NCBI RefSeq assembly: GCF_040655735.1
Contig: NZ_JBFAKK010000007.1
Coordinates: 124,001 to 188,000 of the forward strand
Source of the DNA: Phytomonospora sp040655735
Lineage (GTDB): Bacteria; Actinomycetota; Actinomycetes; Mycobacteriales; Micromonosporaceae
DNA: 64,000 bases
Direction: 5' to 3'
Shown here: piece by piece, positions 8,138 through 16,489 of the stretch
Position numbering within the stretch: the first letter of the stretch is position 1
Layout: every line of letters begins with the position of its first letter
The notes under the pieces: generated by a model
Told to the model about the DNA's origin: nothing
Seen by the model: the letters and a program-made list of their open reading frames with translations, nothing else
Databases searched by the model: none
Program-made: the position numbers and the translations under genes

Positions 8138-8677
8138 TCAGGCCTTCGGCACGTCGTTCTTCTTCGCCCGCGGCGTGGTCTTGCGGGCGGTGGGCTGCTT
8201 CACCGTCGGCTTCGGCGCGGCGGGACCGGCGGCCGGGCCCGCGGCCGGAGCCGCCGCCTCGGGCGCGGTCTGCGGCATCGAACCGGGAGTCCCGACCGTG
8301 GGCGTGCCAGGCGCACCCGCCGTGTCGGGGCGCGCGATGGTCGCCATGACCCGGATGGGGCTGCGCTCGCCCGCCGCGACACGCTCGCCGCGCGTCACGA
8401 GCTCGGCGTAGGTGTCCTTCGCCCGCTCCTGGGCCTTGGCGGCGGTGACGATGGCCGACTCGCGCAGCTTGTCGGTGTCGATCTCGCGGACCTTGCGGCC
8501 GGCCTCGATCAGGTCCTCGCGAACACCCTGGAGGCGCTCGTTCAGCTTGGCGCGGTCACGCAGCTCGCTGAACTGACCGGGAAGCTTGCGCAGCTGCTCC
8601 ATGGCCAGCTCACCGGCGCCCGCGGCAGCGTAGATGGGCTTGGGGAGCTTACGGGTACGGTCGGTCGACGACGGCAT
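8138..8677 (-). CDS. Heparin-binding hemagglutinin (HbhA)-like protein
   Basis: A 179-residue protein with the layout of mycobacterial HbhA. A short N-terminus leads into an amphipathic helical coiled-coil region (about residues 20-105, with ELRDRAKLNERLQGVREDL and YAELVTRGERV), followed by a low-complexity Pro/Ala/Lys tail. Mycobacterial HbhA is a surface adhesin; here the C-terminal lysine repeats are fewer and mixed with proline, so adhesin function is not assured. It starts two bases after the stop of an XRE regulator, the same order as Rv0474-hbhA in Mycobacterium tuberculosis. A strong terminator follows. Confidence 0.75.
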   Translation of the reverse strand: MPSSTDRTRKLPKPIYAAAGAGELAMEQLRKLPGQFSELRDRAKLNERLQGVREDLIEAGRKVREIDTDKLRESAIVTAAKAQERAKDTYAELVTRGERVAAGERSPIRVMATIARPDTAGAPGTPTVGTPGSMPQTAPEAAAPAAGPAAGPAAPKPTVKQPTARKTTPRAKKNDVPKA

Positions 8678-8679
8678 GA

Positions 8680-9189
8680 CTAGTCCTCCTCGGACGGTTG
8701 TTCGGTGGTCGGGCGGCGTCGCTGACGCGCCCGGGCTTTGGGGGCCGCGACTGGTGTCGCCGCCTCTTTGTCGAGTTCTTCCTCGGCGGCTTCGGCCACT
8801 TCGGCGTCGGTGACGACTACCGGGCCGTCGCCTTCATCATCGAGGTCTTCGCCGCGCGTGCGGGCGTTTTCCCGCCGGAAGGCCTCGTAGATCTCGGTCA
8901 GGGTCTGCTTCTGGCGGGTCGTCAGATCGGGGTCGCCGGCGATCGCCGCCATCGTCCCCGGCCCGTCCTTGTCGTTGAGTAGCCCGGCTCGCAGGTACAT
9001 CAACGGCGTCGAGACCTTCAACGCGTTGGCGATCTGCTGGAGCACTTCGGCGCTTGGTTTACGCAAACCACGCTCAATCTGGCTCAGATACGGATTGCTG
9101 ACACCGGCCTGGTCGGCGAGCTGCCGCAGGGACACCTTGGCGTTGTTCCGCATCTCGCGGATGAACTCTCCGATATCGCGTCCGGCCAT
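8680..9189 (-). CDS. XRE-family regulator upstream of HbhA-like gene
   Basis: A 169-residue protein with an N-terminal Cro/C1-type helix-turn-helix (about residues 10-65: VSLRQLADQAGVSNPYLSQIERG), a middle helical part and an acidic then basic disordered tail. I chose the ATG at 9189, which begins MAGRDIGEFIREMR directly before the HTH; an in-frame start at 9237 would add 16 residues of little character. It is probably co-transcribed with the HbhA-like gene and resembles Rv0474 in position and layout. Targets are unknown. The 175-bp divergent spacer to the epoxide hydrolase should hold its promoter. Confidence 0.83.
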   Translation of the reverse strand: MAGRDIGEFIREMRNNAKVSLRQLADQAGVSNPYLSQIERGLRKPSAEVLQQIANALKVSTPLMYLRAGLLNDKDGPGTMAAIAGDPDLTTRQKQTLTEIYEAFRRENARTRGEDLDDEGDGPVVVTDAEVAEAAEEELDKEAATPVAAPKARARQRRRPTTEQPSEED

Positions 9190-9364
9190 GACTCCACGGT
9201 AGGGGCGACTGCTAGCAACTGCAAGCGGAACGCTCATTCTCGGCCGAAATCAGGGTTCCCTTACGGGCCTGACATGCGGTTGTAATCGTTTCGTGATAGC
9301 TGCCACATGCAAGCACCGCTAACTAGGTCATGATCAGGCCTACATGATCCTTAGTGTGGCGTCC

Positions 9365-10462
9365 ATGAGAGAGTTCCGGATCGAAATCCCCCAGGCCGAC
9401 CTCGACGACCTGCACGCCCGCCTCGACGCGACCCGCTGGCCGGCCGACATCGCCGGCGGCGAGGGCTGGGACCACGGCGTCCCGCTCGCCTACCTCAAGG
9501 ACTTCGCCGCGCACTGGCGCGCGATGGACTGGCGCGCCATGGAGGACCGGCTCAACGCCTTCCCCCAGTTCGTCACGATCATCGACGACCACGAGGTCCA
9601 CTTCCTGCACGTCCGCTCCGCCGACCCCGACGCGGTGCCGCTCATCCTGACCCACGGCTGGCCCAACTCCTTCGTCGAGTTCGCCGACGAGATCGAGCAC
9701 CTGACGCCGCGTTTCCATGTCGTCATCCCCTCCCTACCCGGTTTCGGCTTCTCCGAAGCGCCCAAGGAGGCCGGCTTCGACGCCGAGCGCGTCGCGCGCA
9801 TGTGGGCCGAGCTGATGGAGCGCCTCGGCTACGACCGCTACATCGCCCAGGGCGGCGACTTCGGCGCCTACGTCGCGCCCGCCCTGGCCAGTGCCGCTCC
9901 CGACCACGTCATCGGCGTCCACATCGACGGCGGCATCGGCCTGCCCACCGCCGACGACGTCGACGGCATGGAGCCCGCGGAGCTCGCCGAGTGGGAGCAG
10001 ATGCAGGTCTGGACGACCATGCCCCTGAACCACCACGCCATCCTCGGCAAGGCGCCGCGCACCTTCGCCTACGGCCACAACGACTCCCCGGCCGGCCTGC
10101 TGGCGTGGCTGCTGCACAAGTTCAAGGAGTTCACCATCTCCGCCGAGACGCCCGACAAGGTCATCGACCGCGACCTGCTGCTCGCCAACGCCGCCCTGTA
10201 CTGGTTCACCGGCGGCACCGCGACCACGTCCTGGACCTTCGACTACGTCCGCGCCGGCGAGGCGATGGCCTGGCCCGCCGGGCAGCGGCACGCGCCCACG
10301 GGCGTCTACGGCGGCGGCTCCGACTTCGTCCGGCGCAGGGCCGAGCGCGACAACGACATCGCGCACTGGCCGCAGGACAACGCCTTCAGCGGCCACTTCG
10401 TCGCCATGGAGCAGCCCGCCGCGCACGCCGCCGACATCGCCGCATTCGCCGCGAAGCTCTGA
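9365..10462 (+). CDS. Epoxide hydrolase (EHN alpha/beta hydrolase)
   Basis: A 365-residue enzyme of the microsomal-type epoxide hydrolase family. The N-terminal EHN domain is evident (FRIEIPQADLDDLHARLDATRWP). It is followed by the oxyanion motif HGWPNS, the nucleophile Asp in GGDFGAYVA, cap-domain Tyr in YWFTGG, and the C-terminal catalytic His in GHFVAMEQP. I prefer the ATG at 9365 over the in-frame ATG at 9344 because it starts at the family N-terminus. There is no Shine-Dalgarno sequence; TAGTGT lies 7 bases upstream, so the transcript is probably leaderless. It likely acts on small epoxides in detoxification. It ends in a terminator shared with the convergent GTPase gene. Confidence 0.9.
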   Translation: MREFRIEIPQADLDDLHARLDATRWPADIAGGEGWDHGVPLAYLKDFAAHWRAMDWRAMEDRLNAFPQFVTIIDDHEVHFLHVRSADPDAVPLILTHGWPNSFVEFADEIEHLTPRFHVVIPSLPGFGFSEAPKEAGFDAERVARMWAELMERLGYDRYIAQGGDFGAYVAPALASAAPDHVIGVHIDGGIGLPTADDVDGMEPAELAEWEQMQVWTTMPLNHHAILGKAPRTFAYGHNDSPAGLLAWLLHKFKEFTISAETPDKVIDRDLLLANAALYWFTGGTATTSWTFDYVRAGEAMAWPAGQRHAPTGVYGGGSDFVRRRAERDNDIAHWPQDNAFSGHFVAMEQPAAHAADIAAFAAKL

Positions 10463-10471
10463 CACGGAAAA

Positions 10472-10502
10472 GGGCCGCGCACCCGACTCGGATGCGCGGC
10501 CC
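10472..10502. terminator. Convergent bidirectional terminator
   Basis: A perfect 10-bp stem (gggccgcgca with tgcgcggccc) and an 11-base loop lie between the epoxide hydrolase and the convergent GTPase gene. An A-run just before it serves as the U-tract for the minus strand. Confidence 0.8.
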
Positions 10503-10512
10503 GACGACGTTC

Positions 10513-11676
10513 CTAGGCCTTCGTGCCCTTCTTGGCCCGCGCCTTGAACTCTTCCTCGAAGATGCGGCCGGCGTCCTCTTCCCGCAGGCTCGGCTCGACG
10601 AGCATGCGCTCGCAGACCTTCATCCACGCGAATCCCGACGCCGTCGTCAGCACCGCGGCGGTGCCCGCGCTGACCGCGGCAACGGCGATGTTCACGCCCG
10701 GCACCGAACGCCCGGCGGACTTCGCCACCAGCGACCCGACGAGCTTGGCCACGATCCGCCCGCTGGCGATCGTCGCCCCGCCGGAGAAGGCCACCGCCGC
10801 AACGCGCATCGTCCGGCGCTTGCCGAGCGTGACGCCGTAGGTGGCGCTGACCCGCGCGATCATGGTCATCACGATCGCGAGCACGCCCACGTCGGAGACG
10901 ACCGGGACCGGCACGGCCCCGCTGCCGCCGGCCGCCGCGGCGGCGCCGAGCACGATCTGGCGCGCCTTCTTGCGCTTCAGCTCCAGGTCGATGTGCTGTG
11001 CGGCGATAAGCGCTTCGTGTACGGCAGCAGGCACAACCGGAAAGGTGCCCTCCAGCAGCTCGCGCAGACCGTGCGCGGGCTGGCCGAGGTCGGGATCACC
11101 GATCGAGTTGACCATGTACACCTTCCCGCGCGGCGTGGTCGGGAGGTTGAGCTTCTTGATGTGCTCGGCCAGCGCGACGGCGTCCTTGTGGTAGCCGCCG
11201 TCCCTGGTGGTGGGCACCTGGGAGAGCACCATCATGACCGGCAGACCCAGGTCGGCCAGCGCGCGGACGAAGCGCGCGTGGCTCTCCAGGAAGCGGCGGC
11301 TGTAGCTGTTCGTCACGAACCACACCACGTGGATGCGCTCCGACACGGGCCGGGCGCGGTTCTCCGTGACGATCCGCCGCAGCTCGGCGATGATGCTGTC
11401 GACGTCGCTGGCGTCGTCGAGGCCGAAGCCCCGGTTGTCGTAGATGCCGAGCGGCTCGGGTGGGCCGCCGTGATAGGTGATGTGCTGGGTGATCGAGTCG
11501 CCGATGTCGGTCGCGGCGAGCTGCCGGCCGAACACCGCGTTGATGAGGGTGCTCTTGCCGGCGCCGGTGTCGCCGAAAACGGCGACGTTGAACGTCCCGA
11601 TCGCAGCGAGCGCCCTCTCGTACTCGTCCTCGAAGCGGTTGGCCAGGTCTCGGAAGTCGTAGCTGTCGACCCTCAT
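10513..11676 (-). CDS. Dynamin/Era-like GTPase with hydrophobic C-terminal domain
   Basis: A 387-residue protein. The N-terminal GTPase domain has the P-loop GDTGAGKS (about residue 36) and a G3 motif DNRG in place of DTPG. The C-terminal half has Ala/Val-rich segments (about residues 240-345) resembling the DUF697/YcjF-type domain that inserts into or associates with membrane. Similar proteins are linked to membrane stress or trafficking, but the role here is unknown. I chose the ATG at 11676, which leaves about 35 residues before the P-loop; the frame extends upstream to 11706. It is monocistronic, with a terminator after it. Confidence 0.75.
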   Translation of the reverse strand: MRVDSYDFRDLANRFEDEYERALAAIGTFNVAVFGDTGAGKSTLINAVFGRQLAATDIGDSITQHITYHGGPPEPLGIYDNRGFGLDDASDVDSIIAELRRIVTENRARPVSERIHVVWFVTNSYSRRFLESHARFVRALADLGLPVMMVLSQVPTTRDGGYHKDAVALAEHIKKLNLPTTPRGKVYMVNSIGDPDLGQPAHGLRELLEGTFPVVPAAVHEALIAAQHIDLELKRKKARQIVLGAAAAAGGSGAVPVPVVSDVGVLAIVMTMIARVSATYGVTLGKRRTMRVAAVAFSGGATIASGRIVAKLVGSLVAKSAGRSVPGVNIAVAAVSAGTAAVLTTASGFAWMKVCERMLVEPSLREEDAGRIFEEEFKARAKKGTKA

Positions 11677-11750
11677 TGCATCAACGGTAGCGCGTCGACG
11701 CCACAATGCGGCGATCTTGACGTCTAAGCGGCGTCTAAACCTGTTTCGGG

Positions 11751-12659
11751 TTAACGATTCGATGAATACGGCGGCCGCTGCGACTGTCCGGGCTGCGCGT
11801 ATCCCTGGTGGGAGTGCGGATGGCCGGGCATCTGGGCGGGCGGCCGACCGGGCTGACCGGAGTTCGTGGCCATCGTCACGGCGGGCTCGCCGAAGATCTC
11901 GCGCGCCAGCAGCGTCCCGCCCGCCACGGCCGCCGGGGTCGCCAGGACCGCGCCGCCGGGGATCAGGAACAGCAGGACGTAGGCGGTGCCGAAGCCGACC
12001 GCGAGGGGTCGGTTCTGCGCCAGCCGCTTACGCCGTCCGGTGTAGTCGACACCGCGCCGGGTGAAGGGCACCGCGACGATGCTGACGGTGAAGAACCAGC
12101 CGGCGACCAGGGCGCCGATCACCGGGATCACGGTCTGCCCGACGAAGGGGATGAACCCGGCGACGAACAGGAACAGCGCGACCACGAGAGTGCGCATCAG
12201 CAGCCGGACGGCCTCGACGACCGAGCGGCCGATGCCCGCCCAGAACTTGATCTCGACCTCGCCGTTCACCCCGCCGCAGAGCTTCTCCACCTCGCCCGAG
12301 ATGGACTCGTAGAAGGGATCGCCGACGATCATCGTGACCGCCGTGTAGGTCAGGAAGGTCAGTAGCGCGCCGACGCCGACGATCGCGAGGCCGGCGATGA
12401 CCTCCATCGTCGTCTTCCAGCCCTCGCTCCAGTCCCCGGCCCAGCCGGTCGCCCAGGTTGACAGGTCACCGATGTTGGCCAGCAGGAAGACCCAGCCGAC
12501 CACGAACAGGATCAGCGTGATCAAGGCCGGGATCGCGCCGAGCAGCATCAGCTTGGGGCGTCGCGCCCACATGCCGAGGCCGCGAGCGGCGAGCCGGAAT
12601 CCGTTGGCGAACTGGGCGGCGGCGCTGGGATTGCGGGCGGGAGAAGCCGTGGGGAGCAT
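11751..12659 (-). CDS. EI24-domain membrane protein (CysZ-like)
   Basis: A 302-residue protein with four or more membrane helices (around residues 45-65, 90-115, 155-185 and 225-255) and the EI24/CysZ signature around GDPFYESISGEVEKLCGG. CysZ members conduct sulfate, but actinobacterial homologues are usually annotated only as EI24-domain proteins. The cytoplasmic tail is Pro/Gln/His-rich. I chose the ATG at 12659, just before FRLAARGLGMWARRP-type sequence. It lies 32 bases downstream of the alpha/beta hydrolase gene in the same direction, so a three-gene operon with DUF2516 is likely. Confidence 0.8.
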   Translation of the reverse strand: MLPTASPARNPSAAAQFANGFRLAARGLGMWARRPKLMLLGAIPALITLILFVVGWVFLLANIGDLSTWATGWAGDWSEGWKTTMEVIAGLAIVGVGALLTFLTYTAVTMIVGDPFYESISGEVEKLCGGVNGEVEIKFWAGIGRSVVEAVRLLMRTLVVALFLFVAGFIPFVGQTVIPVIGALVAGWFFTVSIVAVPFTRRGVDYTGRRKRLAQNRPLAVGFGTAYVLLFLIPGGAVLATPAAVAGGTLLAREIFGEPAVTMATNSGQPGRPPAQMPGHPHSHQGYAQPGQSQRPPYSSNR

Positions 12660-12691
12660 GGCGAATACGGTACGGACCACCGTCCAGTCGC

Positions 12692-13456
12692 TCAAGCCGA
12701 GGCGTTGAGGAAACCCGAGATCCGGGCGCGCAGATCGCCTCGGTAGCGCCACAGCAGTCCCGGTTCGGGGTAGACGTGCGCGGTGGCGTTGGGGAGGAGA
12801 GCGGCCAGGCGGCGGGTGACCTCGGCGGGATGGCGGGCGTCGCCTTCGGCGCCGATGAGCAGCACGGGCACCTCGACGGCCTTGAGCGGTTCGGCGTCGT
12901 CGAGGGGGTTGTCGGCGGCGATCTCACCGAACATGCGCTCGCCCCTGCGGCCGGTCAGCGCGGCGACCTGCTCGCCGACGAACTCGCGCGCGGAGTCGCG
13001 GGCCTCGGGGGGAATCTCCTCCGACAGCAGCGCGGCCAGCTCGTCCGGCTCGGCGGAGAACACGCGGCGCCAGTAGGCGACCGCCTCCGGCCCGCGAGGA
13101 CCGGCCACGACGGCCGGGAGGACCAGTACGAGGCGCTCGAAGCGGCGGGGATCGTCGGCGGCGGCGCGCAGGAGCGTCCCGGCGCCCATGCTCACGCCCA
13201 GGGCGCGCGTGGCGCCGTGCGCGTCGGCGATCTCACGCAGGTCGGCGGCCAGGCCCTCGTAGGTCATCGGGCCGCGCGAGGAGCCGCCGTGGCCGCGCGC
13301 GTGGAAGAACACCTTCGTACCGGCGACGCCCGAGGCGAAAGGCCGCGTCGTCGCGATCGACCCGGCCAGTCCGTGCGCGAAGACCGTCACCGGCTCCCCA
13401 GAACCGGTGGTGAGCTCTTCGAGTGCGGCGCCGGACGAGGTCCGGCGCACGGTCAC
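12692..13456 (-). CDS. Alpha/beta hydrolase
   Basis: A 254-residue serine hydrolase: an oxyanion-region FAHGLAGS, a nucleophile elbow GVSMG (in LGVSMGAGTLL), and a late acidic/His part (VLLIGAEGDARHP, then HVYPEPG). The substrate is unknown. I chose the GTG at 13456, which overlaps the DUF2516 stop by four bases (GTGA) and so is translationally coupled; the frame continues upstream only as a shadow of DUF2516. It belongs to the DUF2516-hydrolase-EI24 unit. Confidence 0.8.
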   Translation of the reverse strand: MTVRRTSSGAALEELTTGSGEPVTVFAHGLAGSIATTRPFASGVAGTKVFFHARGHGGSSRGPMTYEGLAADLREIADAHGATRALGVSMGAGTLLRAAADDPRRFERLVLVLPAVVAGPRGPEAVAYWRRVFSAEPDELAALLSEEIPPEARDSAREFVGEQVAALTGRRGERMFGEIAADNPLDDAEPLKAVEVPVLLIGAEGDARHPAEVTRRLAALLPNATAHVYPEPGLLWRYRGDLRARISGFLNASA

Positions 13457-13740
13457 CACGAATGGTCGCCGATGTCCCGCATGGTCGGGCGGACGTCGAC
13501 GAGGTACACCAGCGCGCCGATCACGGCGATCAGGCCGATGCTGCTGTAGCCCATGAACAGGATCGTCAGCAGGACCGTGCCGGCCAGCAGCGCCAGCCAC
13601 AGGGGCTTGGAGAGCGTGCCGATCGCGCCGAAACCGTCGGCGCGCTGGAAGGCGCAGTGGATGATCGCGACGCCCTCCACGAGGAGGACCACGCAGAACA
13701 GGCCCAGATCGACCCAGCCGGTCACCTCGTAGGCAAACAT
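13453..13740 (-). CDS. DUF2516 family membrane protein
   Basis: A 95-residue protein with three hydrophobic stretches (around residues 8-28, 45-63 and 66-82), including LFCVVLLVEGVAIIHCAFQR and WLALLAGTVLLTIL, matching DUF2516. In Mycobacterium the homologue Rv0476 lies immediately after hbhA; here it is about 5 kb from the HbhA-like gene, suggesting that an ancestral cluster was opened. It leads the operon with the hydrolase and EI24 genes. Function is unknown. Confidence 0.8.
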   Translation of the reverse strand: MFAYEVTGWVDLGLFCVVLLVEGVAIIHCAFQRADGFGAIGTLSKPLWLALLAGTVLLTILFMGYSSIGLIAVIGALVYLVDVRPTMRDIGDHSW

Positions 13741-13835
13741 GCGTCAAAGAGTACGGCGTGATCGGCGTGTGCGGCCAGCGGTGGGCGGTTTCGCACCCGG
13801 GTGTCTCAGGGCGTGTCCGGTGGACGAGACAAGCC

Positions 13836-14564
13836 CTACTCGTCGAGCCTGAGCGGCCAGCGCTGGTCGACCGACTCCTCGCGTCCCTTGCTGCGGAAGT
13901 ATCGCTCCAGCCCGGCGGCGTCGGCGGCGTGCCAGTCCGCCTGGGCGTCGTGGAGCTTGCGGACGGCCATGCCGCCGATCACGGCGTGCCGTCTGCCGAT
14001 CTCACGGCACAGCTCGACGGTGGCAGTGGCGTCGGCGTCCGCCGAGTGCGCGCCTTCCAGCTTCACGCCGTAGTGGGCCGTCACGTCCGACAGGGTCCGC
14101 TTGCCCTTGCGGTAGCGGTCGGCCTGCTTGTCCAGCACGTACGGGTCGAGGACCGTGATCGCCGACCAGTCCGGCTCGGGCAGGCCGTGCCGGCGCAGCT
14201 CGCAGGCCAGCATCGTCAGGTCGAACCCGGCGCGGTAGACCACGACCGGGATGCCCGACTCGACGGCCGCGACGAGTGCCCCCGCGATCTCGGGCAGCAC
14301 CTCCGGCGCCGGGCGGCCCTCGGTGCGGGCACGCTCGTCGGTCACGCCGTGCACCGCCGAGGCCTCCGGCGGGATGGGCACGCCCGGGTTCACCAGCCAG
14401 GTCCGGCGCATCGCGCCGGGGCCCACGACGGCCGCCGTGACGATCCGGTCGGCGAAGGGATCGGTGCCGGTCGTCTCCAGGTCGAAGCCGATCAACTCGC
14501 CACCGGTCCACCCCGCCGATTCGGCGAAGAGCTCATCGAGGCCGCCGAGCGCAAATTCGGTCAT
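13836..14564 (-). CDS. DEDDh 3'-5' exonuclease (DnaQ/RNase T family)
   Basis: A 242-residue protein with the exonuclease motifs in order: ExoI FDLETTGTDP (Asp28, Glu30), ExoII around YRAGFDLTML, and ExoIII HSADADATATVELC, with the DEDDh His and Asp. This composition matches the epsilon-like exonuclease fold, but no polymerase or other domain is attached. Such stand-alone actinobacterial proteins are usually annotated as exonuclease-domain or DnaQ-like; a repair or RNA-trimming role is possible. It is monocistronic; the 35-base gap to the upstream mycothiol-enzyme gene on the same strand does allow readthrough. Confidence 0.85.
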   Translation of the reverse strand: MTEFALGGLDELFAESAGWTGGELIGFDLETTGTDPFADRIVTAAVVGPGAMRRTWLVNPGVPIPPEASAVHGVTDERARTEGRPAPEVLPEIAGALVAAVESGIPVVVYRAGFDLTMLACELRRHGLPEPDWSAITVLDPYVLDKQADRYRKGKRTLSDVTAHYGVKLEGAHSADADATATVELCREIGRRHAVIGGMAVRKLHDAQADWHAADAAGLERYFRSKGREESVDQRWPLRLDE

Positions 14565-14599
14565 GGCGGCCAGGTTAGTTCAAGGGGGTGACAGAACCG

Positions 14600-15340
14600 T
14601 CAACCAGTGCGCAAAGCCGACAGAAGCGCAGGGTCGCCCTCAATGCTCAGCATGTCGAAGGGGACACGCCCCCACAAGGAGAGCAGCACGTCCGAAGCCG
14701 GGCCCGATGCGCGCACGTCGACCGGCTCGTCGGAGTCGACGCTGGGCGCGTCGAGCAGGACGACCCGCTCGCCGTTGAGGCGCAGGAACCACTCCTTCTC
14801 GGAGTCGGTGGCGATCAGATGCGCCAGGCCGGCGGCGTCGGTGGCGGGGTCCAGGCGGCGCCCGGCGGGCAGCCAGGTGTCGAGGACCTCGTCGATGCCG
14901 TCGTCGGCCAGGTCGTCGCCGATGGGCTCGGTCACGCCGACCGAGACCTGCGCGTCCCAGCGGTGCAGGGCCGTCTCCAGTGCGGCGCGGCGCGCCCAGA
15001 ACAACGCGGTCTTGGGCTGCGGGGCCCAGTTCCAGGCGGGGCCGTCGGCGGGCATCGCCTGGAGCGTCGCCGACAGCTCGGCGTAGGAGGCGTCGAAGAA
15101 CCCGGCGACGTCGGCCGGCGCGTCCACGGGGAGGTCGTCGGGCTTGTCGAGTGCGCCCCGTTTGACGACGGCGGCGATCCGCTGATGGACCGTCCCCAGG
15201 TGCACGGCGAGGTCCCGGAGGGTCCAATCAGGACACGGCGGAACGGGACTGTCCAAAGTGTCCGGGGCGAGCGCGCCGCGGAAGGCGGTGGCATCGCGGT
15301 GCAGGGCGTCGAGGTAATCGGTTTTGTCCCAGTTGGTCAT
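14600..15340 (-). CDS. Maleylpyruvate isomerase family, mycothiol-dependent
   Basis: A 246-residue protein of the DinB/MDMPI superfamily. The N-terminal metal-binding four-helix part (about residues 1-150) contains CPDWTLRDLAVHLGTVH, with the typical metal His, and ARRAALETALHRWDAQ, supplying further ligands. A small C-terminal MDMPI-type domain follows. The true substrate is uncertain because many paralogues occur in actinomycetes. I chose the ATG at 15340. It is divergent from murB with about 50 bases between them, so the two promoters must be compact or overlapping. Confidence 0.82.
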   Translation of the reverse strand: MTNWDKTDYLDALHRDATAFRGALAPDTLDSPVPPCPDWTLRDLAVHLGTVHQRIAAVVKRGALDKPDDLPVDAPADVAGFFDASYAELSATLQAMPADGPAWNWAPQPKTALFWARRAALETALHRWDAQVSVGVTEPIGDDLADDGIDEVLDTWLPAGRRLDPATDAAGLAHLIATDSEKEWFLRLNGERVVLLDAPSVDSDEPVDVRASGPASDVLLSLWGRVPFDMLSIEGDPALLSALRTG

Positions 15341-15392
15341 GGTCGCCACACCCTCTCGTGCCGGAGCAGGGCCCCAGCCTATGGTGGTCTGC

Positions 15393-16436
15393 GTGCTTGA
15401 TGTGATCCCACCCCGGCTGGCCCGGTACACGACCCTGGGCCTGGGCGGACCCGCCGGTCGGCTCGTCGAGGTCGACGCCGCCGCCGACGTCGTCGAAGCC
15501 GTTCGCGGTGCCGATGGGCCTCTCCTCGTACTCGCCGGGGGGAGCAATGTGGTGGTCTCCGACGACGGTTTCTCCGGAACCGTCGTGCTGTTGCGCACCC
15601 ATGGCGTCGAGGTCACCGGCTATGACGACGGCGTCCTGGTCAAGGTCGCCGCCGGACACGGCTGGGACGAGTTCGTCGCCCGCGCCGTCGCCGAGGGTTG
15701 GTCGGGCGTGGAGTGCCTCTCTGGAGTACCCGGATCCGCTGGCGCCACACCGATTCAAAACGTCGGCGCCTACGGACAGGACGTGTCGGAGACCATCGCC
15801 GAGGTCACCGTCTATGACCGCTCCCTCGACCGTGTCGAGATCTACCCGCCCGAACGCTGCGGTTTCGGTTACCGGGGAAGCGTCTTCAAGCATGACGACC
15901 GCTACGTGGTCCTCGACGTGACCTTCCGGCTGCGTCTTTCGAAGATGTCGGGGCCGCTGCGCTACGCCGAGACCGCCCGCGCCATGGGCGTCGAGGCCGG
16001 TGGGTCGGCGCCCCTGGAGGAGGTCCGCGAGACCGTGCTGAGACTGCGTCGGGGTAAGGGAATGGTCCTCGACCCGGCCGACCCCGACAGCCGCAGCGTC
16101 GGGTCCTTCTTCGTCAACCCGGTGCTGTCCCAGGCCGAGTTCGCCGCCGTCGCCGCCAAAGCTCCCGCCGACGCCCCGCCACCGGCCTGGCCCGACGGTG
16201 AACGCGTCAAGACCTCGGCGGCCTGGCTCATCCAGCACGCCGGTTTCGAGAAGGGCTATGGCCGCGACGGCGTGGCCATCTCGACCAAGCACACCCTCGC
16301 GCTCACCAACCGCGGCGACGGCACGACGGCGGCGCTGCTGGATCTGGCGGCCGAGATCCGCGACGGCGTGCGCAAGGCGTACGACGTGACGCTGCGGCCC
16401 GAGCCGGTCTTCGTCGGGATCACCGGCTGGGATTAG
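15393..16436 (+). CDS. murB: UDP-N-acetylmuramate dehydrogenase MurB
   Basis: Reduces UDP-N-acetylglucosamine enolpyruvate to UDP-N-acetylmuramate in the cytoplasm for peptidoglycan synthesis. The FAD-binding PCMH-type domain has LVLAGGSNVVVSDDGF and GVPGSAGATPIQNVGAYGQ. The C-terminal MurB domain has the catalytic Ser in SVGSFFVNP and the late Glu in RPEPVFVG, as expected for a type I MurB. I prefer the GTG at 15393 (MLDVIPPRLARYTTLGLGG) because it matches the family N-terminus and TATGGT lies 7 bases upstream, implying a leaderless message; an in-frame ATG at 15381 is the alternative. About 347 residues, normal length. Confidence 0.95.
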   Translation: MLDVIPPRLARYTTLGLGGPAGRLVEVDAAADVVEAVRGADGPLLVLAGGSNVVVSDDGFSGTVVLLRTHGVEVTGYDDGVLVKVAAGHGWDEFVARAVAEGWSGVECLSGVPGSAGATPIQNVGAYGQDVSETIAEVTVYDRSLDRVEIYPPERCGFGYRGSVFKHDDRYVVLDVTFRLRLSKMSGPLRYAETARAMGVEAGGSAPLEEVRETVLRLRRGKGMVLDPADPDSRSVGSFFVNPVLSQAEFAAVAAKAPADAPPPAWPDGERVKTSAAWLIQHAGFEKGYGRDGVAISTKHTLALTNRGDGTTAALLDLAAEIRDGVRKAYDVTLRPEPVFVGITGWD

Positions 16437-16489
16437 GGCCGCGCTCGCGGGAGGGGCGGGGGCCGCGCCTCCCTTCCCGCTGTCCCGCC

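Noticed and set aside
13806..13830. agggcgtgtccggtgga near the end of the exonuclease gene resembles the MITE end at 26.6 kb
   Set aside because: Only one end is present, with no matching arm and no CTAG duplication.
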